Made by a program: the position numbers and the translations under genes. The notes under the pieces are model-generated. The model was not told the origin of the DNA. It made no database searches and saw only the letters and a program-made list of their open reading frames with translations. Shown piece after piece: positions 18,235 to 27,587 of a DNA stretch of 64,000 bases. Location of the stretch: the IMG/VR virus record IMGVR_UViG_3300041809_000801, positions 24,935 through 88,934 of that record; one strand, 5' to 3'. Origin of the DNA: a virus. Every line of letters starts with the position of its first letter. Within the stretch, counting starts at the first letter, position 1.

Positions 18235-18920
18235 TAAGTTTCGACGGCTCCTTGTTCCTTGATAGAAATTGGCAGTCCCAATGATGGGTCAGAGTGGTTC
18301 ATCTGCTCCAACTCCCAAATGGTTGGAGTGTCGGCCTGATTGACGCGGAAGTACGGCTGACCCTTATACAGGCTGTTAATGTCGTCTACTAGAACAGCCA
18401 CGTACTCAGGTTTCGAGAAATAACTGTTGATTTTTGTCAAGAGCGGTTGAAGCGTGTCAGGAATACCATTCGCGGTGCTAGTGGCTGGCTGGATGAAATC
18501 GTGAGCATACTGGGCCCTGTCTTCACTTTTTTCAATCAAACAGCGAATTTGGTTCATGTGAAAAACAGCCTCTTCATCTCGTTGAAGCATGTCTTTGAAC
18601 TGAGTCTTAATTTTGCTCATCAACACCATGGGCAATTGGTCATTATCATAGGGGTAAGCGAAATGCCCATACTGCCCCGGCTTCCATAGGGTCTTAGAGA
18701 ACGTTGGAGCAAGCGGCTGGTCGTTGACGGTGCTGTAATATTTTTCCAACACTCCCGCCGTTTTGCGAAGTTGCTGTGCTCGAATCTGATGAAACTGAGA
18801 GATGGGAGTGAGGTTATTTTGACGAGCGGAGACCCATGCTTGGAAGGCATTCCACTGGCTGGCCGAAAAATGCCCCAAGAAATGAAATGGAGGATGTGCG
18901 TAAGCGTATTGAAATGCCAT
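18234..18920 (-). CDS. Hypothetical baseplate-region protein
   Basis: A 228-residue, mostly helical protein without a recognised family. The start is taken at the ATG at 18920, which overlaps the upstream gene's TGA by one base (TGATG); a TTG one codon earlier is also open. Aromatic and His-rich N-terminus (FQYAYAHPPFHFLGHF). Its stop overlaps the start of the gp25-like gene, so it is translated with the baseplate set. Function unknown. Confidence 0.68.
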   Translation of the reverse strand: MAFQYAYAHPPFHFLGHFSASQWNAFQAWVSARQNNLTPISQFHQIRAQQLRKTAGVLEKYYSTVNDQPLAPTFSKTLWKPGQYGHFAYPYDNDQLPMVLMSKIKTQFKDMLQRDEEAVFHMNQIRCLIEKSEDRAQYAHDFIQPATSTANGIPDTLQPLLTKINSYFSKPEYVAVLVDDINSLYKGQPYFRVNQADTPTIWELEQMNHSDPSLGLPISIKEQGAVET

Positions 18921-21115
18921 CAATCTGTCTCGTAGTACGTCGTCGTTGTGTAAGAGCAGGTCAACCCGCCCACTTCATTTGTTGCGGTATATCCCAGCGT
19001 CCCGTTGTAGTCGGAGTATCCGCCTTGACCATCGCTGGTGCTCTCAGGAATAATGTTGCTTGCTATGGCGGTGATGGAATAGGTCTGCAAATACCCCGAC
19101 TGACCGCCGACTGTGGCGGGAGTGGATGAGGTTGGAGTCGAACTAGTTCCTATATCCTGAGTGTAGTTACTGCTGCTGGTATCCCCAAAGTCATCACTGT
19201 AGTTCAAGGTTATGTTGGCAGAAAAATCTACCGACAGCGGATCGTTGCCCCCCGGCGTGAAAACTTGAGCCGTGATCGTAACAGGGGTTGAACTTGTCCA
19301 GAATGATGGGTTCACTGTGAAGTTGTACGGCACAGGAGCAACATACGTCACACCAGTTGCTGTGATAGTCCCGACGTTGCCGTTAATGTAGGTCACCGTG
19401 CCGGTTGTGAACGCATTGCCGCTCAAATATGTGAGCGTACCTGAGACCATAAGGCTGACCGTCAAGGTCTGATTTGTGGTTGATATGGGGGCGACGAATG
19501 GAACATTCCATCCTGTGAGCCAACCATTAGAATCCAAATTGGGAACAGGTGTGCCGGTCGAAGTCGCTCCCGCAATTGCACAAGAGCAATTGACCGTGTT
19601 CCCTGTTCCAAACGCGCCCTGCTGCTGTGGAGAGAACGCCTTATTCAAAGAGATGACCAGTGTGTTATTACCACCATTCGCTGTGGTTGTAGATGGCGAT
19701 ACAGCAGCGACCGCTGGCATGTTCATGTAATCCACTTCGAAATTGAACGTGTTTCCACCTGTTGAACCCGAGGGCACAAAGAGGTCAAAAGAGTTGTTGG
19801 CGCTATTGAACCAAGAAACATCGTCCGCCGTGACTATCAAACTAGTGGAGAGCACACGAGATGTACTAATGGGGTTGGCGGTATACCCATTGTAGTTTAG
19901 AGTAAAGTTTGTGCCATCATACCCGACCGAAAGCAGCCCTAAGTAAGCTGTATTATCGGATGAGGAAAGTTGAAACCCTGCTGGGAAATACGCCGTCTTG
20001 CTAACAGGTTGTCCATTGTATGTCTGGAACGTGTACGTGTTAGAACTGGCACTGTTGTACAAATACAAGGTGCCTGTCGTCCCTTCGAGAATGGGGCAGT
20101 AGGACTTCGAAGTGTACACAATGCCGGAGACATTGACCGTCAACGTAATTGGATTGCCGGTCAACTGAAGATTGGTCGGGCCTCCAGCCGGGGTAATCGT
20201 CAGATTTCCAGTGGGTGTGCTTGCTGCCGGTGCTGAAATCAAAATAACTGGGTCGAGTTCGCCAGAACCAGATTGGATGTGCAGCACACGTCCACTGTGA
20301 TACCAGTAATCCCAGTCAGCCTCAATTGGATACACTCCGGGTTGAGGGAACGTCACTGAGACTGAACTGGTACCGATGTAGCCACCCGAGCCGCTTGTTA
20401 AAGGAGGAGCAGGAAGCAGTGGGTACCCATTAACGACAGTCATGGTTTGGTGCGAACCACCCAAGACTGAACCCTTCCCTGACCATGTTGGGAGTCCGCC
20501 TGTGGCTGAAGCACCCAAGCCCCATATTGAACTATCCTTGTAGGTATGGGTCAGGGTGTAAGCACCGGCTGCGGGTACCAAAATGTAACCAGTGATGCAA
20601 ACGTTGAAATTCTGAGTATAGGGAGGGAAGCTAACATAACTGGCTACAGTTCCTGTTGCAGTCAGAGTAGCCCAGTTCGGGTCGCTCCCGTTTCCCACGC
20701 CGCTTACGAAGGCGTCAAAGGCCAGAGAATTGTTTGTTCCTGTGGCGGTCGCTGTGCTGATATAGCGAACTGTAGCCCCGTAGCCGATGGCTGTTGAGTC
20801 ACTCGGATTACACCAAATATACGAAGCAACTGGACCACTCGTAGGAGAGTCACCCCAAGCGGCGGCATTCACGATGCTTCCAACTTGAATGAACCCATTC
20901 GTTGTTTGCCAGTTGACCTGCGCTACAGGCGTCGTGTAGTGCGTCCCGGCAATGGTTGCAGCCCCCGTGAGGTTATCCGTACCACCATTCGCCCCCGTGT
21001 AGGAGAACGTTGCTGACCCAGCACCTGTGGTTGTATCAACAGGCACCGAAACAGAAATGGTTTGAGGGTTTGCTCCCCCTACTGTGACTGTAATTGTTTC
21101 GTATTGAGTTGCCAT
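18920..21115 (-). CDS. Beta-rich tail/adhesin protein with PA14-like region
   Basis: A 731-residue protein, Gly/Ser/Thr/Asn-rich with almost no charged residues, typical of secreted or virion beta-sandwich proteins. Residues 170-290 (GYILVPAAGAYTLTHTYKDS...EADWDYWYHSGRV) resemble a PA14/GLEYA-type carbohydrate-binding domain. The remainder shows Ig-like or fibre repeats. It lies between the 2,150-residue Ig-like adhesin and the baseplate genes, which suggests a host-binding or tail-decorating part. AGAGG precedes the ATG at 21115. Confidence 0.68.
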   Translation of the reverse strand: MATQYETITVTVGGANPQTISVSVPVDTTTGAGSATFSYTGANGGTDNLTGAATIAGTHYTTPVAQVNWQTTNGFIQVGSIVNAAAWGDSPTSGPVASYIWCNPSDSTAIGYGATVRYISTATATGTNNSLAFDAFVSGVGNGSDPNWATLTATGTVASYVSFPPYTQNFNVCITGYILVPAAGAYTLTHTYKDSSIWGLGASATGGLPTWSGKGSVLGGSHQTMTVVNGYPLLPAPPLTSGSGGYIGTSSVSVTFPQPGVYPIEADWDYWYHSGRVLHIQSGSGELDPVILISAPAASTPTGNLTITPAGGPTNLQLTGNPITLTVNVSGIVYTSKSYCPILEGTTGTLYLYNSASSNTYTFQTYNGQPVSKTAYFPAGFQLSSSDNTAYLGLLSVGYDGTNFTLNYNGYTANPISTSRVLSTSLIVTADDVSWFNSANNSFDLFVPSGSTGGNTFNFEVDYMNMPAVAAVSPSTTTANGGNNTLVISLNKAFSPQQQGAFGTGNTVNCSCAIAGATSTGTPVPNLDSNGWLTGWNVPFVAPISTTNQTLTVSLMVSGTLTYLSGNAFTTGTVTYINGNVGTITATGVTYVAPVPYNFTVNPSFWTSSTPVTITAQVFTPGGNDPLSVDFSANITLNYSDDFGDTSSSNYTQDIGTSSTPTSSTPATVGGQSGYLQTYSITAIASNIIPESTSDGQGGYSDYNGTLGYTATNEVGGLTCSYTTTTYYETD

Positions 21116-21126
21116 TTTTAGACCTC

Positions 21127-24100
21127 TTAAGCCTCAGTAAATTGCGTCGGGAATGCGTTGCTGGCCGCGATTCGAAGAACCCCGTCGTTATAAACCAACC
21201 ACTTAAAGGTTCCAGTAGCCGTTACACCTGAATCCGTTACCGAAATTCCAAATGTGTTATCTCCAGCGGTTCCTGAAGAAAACGGACCAGTGACAGCGAT
21301 GTAAGCAACGCCACCGCTCAACGATGTAACCGCAGCGGTAAACCCGGAGTTGCTAATCACAATCCCACTTTGCAGAGTGGTGGGACTTGTTGTAATCACC
21401 CCAGTCGCTACCACATAGAATGAGTAATTAGGACGCGGGTTAATGGATGAAACACTGCCTGTGTCAATGTACCCGAGGTAGTTGGTTGAAAGGCTATCTG
21501 TGTAATCAATGCCCGTGTACAGCTTAAGACCACTGATGACAGTAAGCGGGAGTATCTTATCAACATGCGACCCAATGTTATCGGTCACACGGAAAGTGAT
21601 AGGAAGCGCACTAACAACCTGACTAGTTGTACCGGAAATTATTCCAGTTCCCGAAGCCAAACTCAACCCGGATGGAAGCGGGTTAGCTGACGCCGGGGAG
21701 ATTGACCACGTATATGGTGTGGCTCCTCCAGTTGCTGCCAATGCTGTGGTGTACGCAATTCCTGCCGTGCCCTGAGGCAGAGAGACAGTTGAGATTTGCA
21801 AAGTAGACGCTGAAATAACAAGACTCAATATCGCTTGAGCCGTATCAGCGGGGGTCAAACTATCCGTAACTTGGAAAGTCACATTGCTATTGAACGCCGA
21901 ACTGACAGTGCCAGACAAAGTGGCGCTCGTCGTCGGGCTATTGGGGGTGAGTGTGAGCCCGGAGGGCAACCCAACCGAAGACCACGCGAACGGAGTGTTA
22001 TATCCCGTGGCAGTCAATGTTGTAGTGTAGAACACCGATACAACCCCTTGCGGCAGCGAGGTTGTAGTTATGGCAAGACTGGAATCGGTGCTTAACGAAA
22101 GCGTAGCTGACGCCGGGTTTCCGATAGAGTCTGTTGCATCTACAATCACAGCATAATCAGTCAACACACCAGTGTATGACCCCGAGATTGTAGCGGTGGC
22201 TCCCTGATTACCCGAGTTCGCCTGTAGAATGAGACCCGTAGGAAGTGGGTTCGGGCTGGCGGGATCGACCTGCCATGAAACAGGAAGGTTCGGGACGCCA
22301 ACAACCGTGCCAAGGGCTTTCAACGTTCCTTGGTAAGGAGCGCCACGGTCGATGGGACCAACACCGGAGTCATCAATGTACATGCCACCCTGTGCTCCTG
22401 TCTGAAGCGTAAATACTCTTGGGAATGTGCCCCCAAGGTGGTCAGTGACTGTGACTGTAATCAGTGTGGGGATAATGATGCTGGATGTAGTGCCTGATAG
22501 CACACCTGTGGAAGCATTGAGTGAAATTCCGCTGAGGGGCAATTGAGGACACGACCAAGTATAGGGGAGAGTGCCTCCGACCGCTTGAATGGTGAAAGAG
22601 TAGGCGGTGCCCACCTGAATCGTCGGCAGTGTTGTTGTTGTGATAGTCACAGAATTGATTACTGTGAATGGAATGGCTGCTGATGCCGTAACTCCCCGTG
22701 AATCTGTAACTGTGAAGTTCAGAGTGGTGGTGCCGATTGTTGTCGGCGTGCCTGACAAAGCACCCGTACTGGTATTGAAAGACATACCTGAGGGGGTTGA
22801 TGCCAAAGACCAAGTGTACGGTTGAGCCGGTGGCGAGAATGGTATGCCGCCAAACCCCTGAAGCTGGAAGCCACCTACAACACCATTGTAGATTTCTCCT
22901 ACAACCCCTGTTGGCAGAGATGAGGTCAAAACGACAAGTGGGTTGATGTAGTCAATAAAGAGACGATGATACAAGAACGCCGTCTGGTTGCTTGAGTTAG
23001 TGAGGGTGAACCAGATGTCAAAGTACCCCGCTTCAAGTGGTGTACCAACGATAGAGACATAAGCACCCGACCCAGCAACTTGCGTTGAAAGACCGACAGG
23101 AAGACGACCGCGATAGATACCACACCCGGTGATAGTAGCTGACGATGAGATGGTACTCGTACCTGCGACAATGGTAGTCTGCACTTGTCCATCAAGAATG
23201 TTGTCATTAACCTGAAATGCACTAGCCTGTGTATCCCATGTGATTGTAACTGTCCCTTGAATTACATTGTTCACATCAACGTATTCGATGACGCTCTGAG
23301 TCAATGCGGTTGAAATGAGCGTGCCATAAATCAACATGGTGTTGACATCAAAAGAGAGTCCGGGTGGCAGCGATGACCCAACTTGAACACGAGCAGTAAG
23401 CCCGGTCAAATTCACGGTTGGAGAGTTGAACCATGGCTTCAATGGATTCAAACCAACGAAACTACCCACAATGTATGGGCGAGTGAAACACTGCGTCGTG
23501 CCGATGTTGGTTGTTCCGTTGTGTGACAACAAAGTGTACTCGCGGGTGATGGTAGCAACCTGCGTGCTGCCCTGAAGAATTGGAAGTTGAATTGGCTGTT
23601 GAATATTTGAAAATGAAGTCGGTGGTCCGCTCACGGCCACAGTCGGCGGAGTTGAACCGTTGATATTCAAAACCAGACCATCGCTCAACGTTACAGTGCT
23701 CGATTGAATCGAGAACCCAGCCAAATTCCCAATGACGTTGTGAGTCACAGTTGTGCTATCACTCGAACCCCAAAAATTGTCGAAGAACGCCTCTTCAATG
23801 TAAACGGCGCTGACTGGTTCCTTGACACGATACTGAACTGGTCCAGATGCAACGGCTGGGGTGGGGCTGCTATCGAGTGCTGTGACGTTGAATGAAACCA
23901 AGTTGCCAACATTTTGAGTTGTGGGAATGACAAGATATTCAATCTGACCATTCACAAGACTGACACCCGAACTTGTGGGGGCACTCAACGAGTACGGGTA
24001 GTGACCGCCGTAGATTGGAACTGCCAGTTTGAACTGTTCACTTGCGGAGACGGTAAGCTGGTCGATTGGCCCAAGCGAAAAGACAGCGGGAGCAAGTTCG

Positions 24101-27100
24101 AGAGTAAAATTCTGCGAAGCTTTTGCATTGATAGCATCCGTTACTTGCACAACAAACGTGTAGGTTTCGGTGTAATCCGAGTTGGGGAATTCTGAGGTAT
24201 AAGTACAGGGAACCCCGCCCAAAATCCCTGAGACTGGATTGATGGTCATGCCAATAGGAAGCTGACCGGCGACGACTGCCCAAGTATATGGAGCCAGACC
24301 GCCAGTGTTTGTAATCTGTGTGGAGTTGCCCGGATACGGCACACCCACAACTGCGTCAGGCAGGGGAAGAGAAACAATCTGCAAGTCAGTCGGAATTGTG
24401 AAAGTCAGGATGGTCTCTGCAATGTAAGCGGGGCTGCTGCTGTCCATACAGGCGAAGTTCACCGTGTACGCACCTAGTGCGGTCGGCGTACCACTGATAG
24501 TGCCATCCACATTCATCTTTAAACCGGGCGGTAGCCCCGTGGAGAACCAACTATACTGAAGCGTTCCGCCTGTTGCTTGCATCTTGAATTCTGTCATCGG
24601 CTTGCCAACGTAGGAGTTCGACGGCAGCGTAACTGTAGTAATCGTCACAGGAACGGAGGACGTTGCTGAGTTCGTTTCAAGAATGTAAATAGGTTCGATA
24701 AGTTCCTTGGCATGTGGACGGCCCATCATCGGAAACACATCAATCGCCATAGTGTTGAGTAACGAACTGGCGTTGGAGAACCGAGAGGTTGCTACCATCA
24801 GTTTGAGTTCATTTGTGACCGTATCACGAGCGACAGAACGAACGACCACTTCATACGGCTGCGGAGTAACGGCGGTGGTGGAGGCATCCACAATTTCGAA
24901 CATGACATTACCACCGATGCCAAGTGTCCCAGTCAATGCTCCCTCTGTGGCTGCGCCGGGGTTGTATTGTTGGTCAAGCACGTAAATCTGCTGCGTGAAT
25001 TGACGGCGGAGTTTTACAGGCGGGTTGGCCGTTCCAAAATCATTCTGAGTCTGAACAATGACATTCTGAGCCCCCGGTGTATTGAACGACTTCGCTACTG
25101 AACGGCTACTGAGAGGCAACCATCCAGTTGAAGTGTTGTCAGGGAACAAAATCTGCCATGCTCCAGCCACATCATAGTTTGCATTCAATGTGATAGTCAG
25201 CGTCTGACCGAGCAACAGATTTGTGTTGTCGAAGGTCACATTCGCCGCTTGCAAAGAAGCTGGAAATACGTGACTGAAATCCCATGGAGCGGAATTGAGA
25301 GCTACTGAGCTATTGGAAGACAACGCCGTCATATTCATGGTGTAATCGCCAGTAGCCAATTCCTCTTCGAACACACGAGCAGAAGCAGTTCCGCCATTCT
25401 CTAAACCGTCCGTGAACACCGTAACTGGAGTTCCAATGCCCGGTGGTGTTTGAAGAACAATGTTCCATCCCAAATAGGCTGTATACACGCCATTCACTGT
25501 GTAAGGTTGCCAGTTCGCCGTCAGGTTGTAGTTTTCATCAATGACAGCGATAGTGGGCGCTGGTAGAAGAGGACTTGCCTGAGCGATGGAACTGGAGATA
25601 ACAACCAGCGGTATCGAATAGGACGTACCGTAGTAGTTGTTGCCATACACTCCATACACATTGGAGCCCACCTGTTGCACAGTTGCTGAGTTGTTACCAG
25701 TTACTGTGGTCACGGGAGTGACAGAGGGTTCTTGTGCGAGGTAAAGGTTTGTAGCCGTTCCCGATGTCGCCCAAGAAACAGTAAACGTGGTGTTGTCTTG
25801 AACCGAGTTGACAGAAGTCGTTGGGTTTGTAATTTCCAACTGGGTGCCAACAGCAGTCACAGTCATGGTAACAATCTGACTGTAGCTGCGCTGAAAACCT
25901 GCGGCTATAGAAGCAACGACAAACTTGTATGTGCCGGGTGTTAGCGCGTTGCCAGCAATCTGATTCGAACTATTGATGTACAACCCATCCGGGGCTCCAC
26001 TGATAACGCCCGGACCAAACTCTGAGCCCCCAATCAACTCGAAAGTTGCGCTTGGAACTACAGCACTCGTCAGGAAGTTGGTCGCTGACAACTGAATTGG
26101 GGTAATGTTTGTGCCTGTGGACGTATTGAGAGTGGGAAGTACACCACCCACAACCAAGGGAGTGTTCCCCAAGCATTCGAACAAAACCTGAGCATACCCC
26201 TGTCGAGTTGGGGAACTAGCTGAGTTCGCGACATCAATCTCCAATACCCACTTGTTACCAATTGCAACACCGGCGGGAAATTGGAAAGAAACTGTAGTGG
26301 TTGGTGCGCCTGAGTTAATCACCAATCCCGTGTTTGTAATTAAAGGGGAGGGGAGGGCTGACTCAATCGGAGACTGATTCTGTGTAGTCAGTGTGATGTA
26401 GAGAGTCTCCGAAACGTTGAATCCATCAGGAGAAGAGAGTGTGATAGTGAGAGTCTGACCAAAATACCCCACCACTTTATCTGGCGTGGAGCCAACAGGG
26501 GGAGCAATACCAACTTTAATGGCCGGTGTCCCCAACCAGCTACCGCCACCACTAGGGCCTAATGAATTGAAGTCAATGATCTTAAGTCCACTCGCAACTG
26601 GAAGAGAATTGCTATCCAGAATCTGAAGACTTACAGAACCGGATGTGGTCGGGGCAGAGATGGTATATGTCGCAAATGTGCTGGTAAGTGTACCGCCACT
26701 ATTAAGTGTAAGAGGACTTGTCCACTGATATTGAAGTGGAAGAGCAACTGGAGAGCCTCCCGACTGTAAAAGACCAAGAAGCACATCAACTTCAGCATCT
26801 ACCTCAAGAAGACCAGAGGTTGTATTGAAGTATGCTCCAAGACCAAAATCTAAAGTACCGGCCTTTTGCGTCTGAGAACTAATGATGAGATTGAGTTGAT
26901 AAGCCCGGTCGGGCTCATCATACATAGAGCCGGGTTGGTATGCTTGAATCGTAAGGGGGACTGTAACCGGCGACGTGGTGTAGATTTGCAAACCACCTAT
27001 AAGGTCAATAGTTTCTAACGGAGCGTTTCCAAAATGCGGCTCCGACACACGAAGTACCAATTGGCTTTCGTTTGAAGTGACGAAGTTCAACCCTGTGGGA

Positions 27101-27579
27101 AGACTTGATGGAAGAATAAAATTGCAACCAGTTGTTTGCTGTACCCCATTCAGTCCATAACCGAAGATTTGAATGTCACTGACTGTGCTGTCATAAGAGG
27201 GAATGGTCAGCGTCGTCAATCCACTTGCAGTGGCAATTGAGAATGGTGTTCTGACTTCCATGAAAATCGGGAAAGAGACAGCGGGGTTAATACCATCGGT
27301 GCAGGACACAAAAAATTCATAAGGATTCGACTGATACTGCGCCCCCGCAAAAGACAAAGTGCAGATGGTACCTGCGGAGTTAACCGTGGAAGTGACCCAC
27401 GAGGGCGCTGCGGGGCTCAACGTCCATGTGGCTGTCCCTTCGAGGCCGGTTACACTCAAGGTTCCGAGTGTGGCTGATCCAAGCGATGCAACACGGACAG
27501 CCAGCCCATTGTTGCTCGATGCTAGAGGGAGAACCAAATTGACTTGCGTTGCGAAATTTGCTGTTAGTGTGAGACTCAT
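21127..27579 (-). CDS. Giant tail adhesin with He_PIG-type Ig-like repeats
   Basis: A 2,150-residue protein built from repeated Ig-like domains. The He_PIG pattern (LPxxxVGxxYxxxxxAxGGxxPYTWS...LPxGLxLxxxTGxxSGTP) occurs at least eight times, dense in the C-terminal half. He_PIG domains occur in large bacterial and phage surface proteins and mediate contacts with cells or matrix. Charged residues are scarce, as expected for an extracellular beta fibre. AGGG lies just before the ATG at 27579. It is the largest gene in the window, and it sits next to the beta-helix spike-like gene. A receptor-contact role is inferred. Confidence 0.78.
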   Translation of the reverse strand: MSLTLTANFATQVNLVLPLASSNNGLAVRVASLGSATLGTLSVTGLEGTATWTLSPAAPSWVTSTVNSAGTICTLSFAGAQYQSNPYEFFVSCTDGINPAVSFPIFMEVRTPFSIATASGLTTLTIPSYDSTVSDIQIFGYGLNGVQQTTGCNFILPSSLPTGLNFVTSNESQLVLRVSEPHFGNAPLETIDLIGGLQIYTTSPVTVPLTIQAYQPGSMYDEPDRAYQLNLIISSQTQKAGTLDFGLGAYFNTTSGLLEVDAEVDVLLGLLQSGGSPVALPLQYQWTSPLTLNSGGTLTSTFATYTISAPTTSGSVSLQILDSNSLPVASGLKIIDFNSLGPSGGGSWLGTPAIKVGIAPPVGSTPDKVVGYFGQTLTITLSSPDGFNVSETLYITLTTQNQSPIESALPSPLITNTGLVINSGAPTTTVSFQFPAGVAIGNKWVLEIDVANSASSPTRQGYAQVLFECLGNTPLVVGGVLPTLNTSTGTNITPIQLSATNFLTSAVVPSATFELIGGSEFGPGVISGAPDGLYINSSNQIAGNALTPGTYKFVVASIAAGFQRSYSQIVTMTVTAVGTQLEITNPTTSVNSVQDNTTFTVSWATSGTATNLYLAQEPSVTPVTTVTGNNSATVQQVGSNVYGVYGNNYYGTSYSIPLVVISSSIAQASPLLPAPTIAVIDENYNLTANWQPYTVNGVYTAYLGWNIVLQTPPGIGTPVTVFTDGLENGGTASARVFEEELATGDYTMNMTALSSNSSVALNSAPWDFSHVFPASLQAANVTFDNTNLLLGQTLTITLNANYDVAGAWQILFPDNTSTGWLPLSSRSVAKSFNTPGAQNVIVQTQNDFGTANPPVKLRRQFTQQIYVLDQQYNPGAATEGALTGTLGIGGNVMFEIVDASTTAVTPQPYEVVVRSVARDTVTNELKLMVATSRFSNASSLLNTMAIDVFPMMGRPHAKELIEPIYILETNSATSSVPVTITTVTLPSNSYVGKPMTEFKMQATGGTLQYSWFSTGLPPGLKMNVDGTISGTPTALGAYTVNFACMDSSSPAYIAETILTFTIPTDLQIVSLPLPDAVVGVPYPGNSTQITNTGGLAPYTWAVVAGQLPIGMTINPVSGILGGVPCTYTSEFPNSDYTETYTFVVQVTDAINAKASQNFTLELAPAVFSLGPIDQLTVSASEQFKLAVPIYGGHYPYSLSAPTSSGVSLVNGQIEYLVIPTTQNVGNLVSFNVTALDSSPTPAVASGPVQYRVKEPVSAVYIEEAFFDNFWGSSDSTTVTHNVIGNLAGFSIQSSTVTLSDGLVLNINGSTPPTVAVSGPPTSFSNIQQPIQLPILQGSTQVATITREYTLLSHNGTTNIGTTQCFTRPYIVGSFVGLNPLKPWFNSPTVNLTGLTARVQVGSSLPPGLSFDVNTMLIYGTLISTALTQSVIEYVDVNNVIQGTVTITWDTQASAFQVNDNILDGQVQTTIVAGTSTISSSATITGCGIYRGRLPVGLSTQVAGSGAYVSIVGTPLEAGYFDIWFTLTNSSNQTAFLYHRLFIDYINPLVVLTSSLPTGVVGEIYNGVVGGFQLQGFGGIPFSPPAQPYTWSLASTPSGMSFNTSTGALSGTPTTIGTTTLNFTVTDSRGVTASAAIPFTVINSVTITTTTLPTIQVGTAYSFTIQAVGGTLPYTWSCPQLPLSGISLNASTGVLSGTTSSIIIPTLITVTVTDHLGGTFPRVFTLQTGAQGGMYIDDSGVGPIDRGAPYQGTLKALGTVVGVPNLPVSWQVDPASPNPLPTGLILQANSGNQGATATISGSYTGVLTDYAVIVDATDSIGNPASATLSLSTDSSLAITTTSLPQGVVSVFYTTTLTATGYNTPFAWSSVGLPSGLTLTPNSPTTSATLSGTVSSAFNSNVTFQVTDSLTPADTAQAILSLVISASTLQISTVSLPQGTAGIAYTTALAATGGATPYTWSISPASANPLPSGLSLASGTGIISGTTSQVVSALPITFRVTDNIGSHVDKILPLTVISGLKLYTGIDYTDSLSTNYLGYIDTGSVSSINPRPNYSFYVVATGVITTSPTTLQSGIVISNSGFTAAVTSLSGGVAYIAVTGPFSSGTAGDNTFGISVTDSGVTATGTFKWLVYNDGVLRIAASNAFPTQFTEA

Positions 27580-27587
27580 TTTTTACC

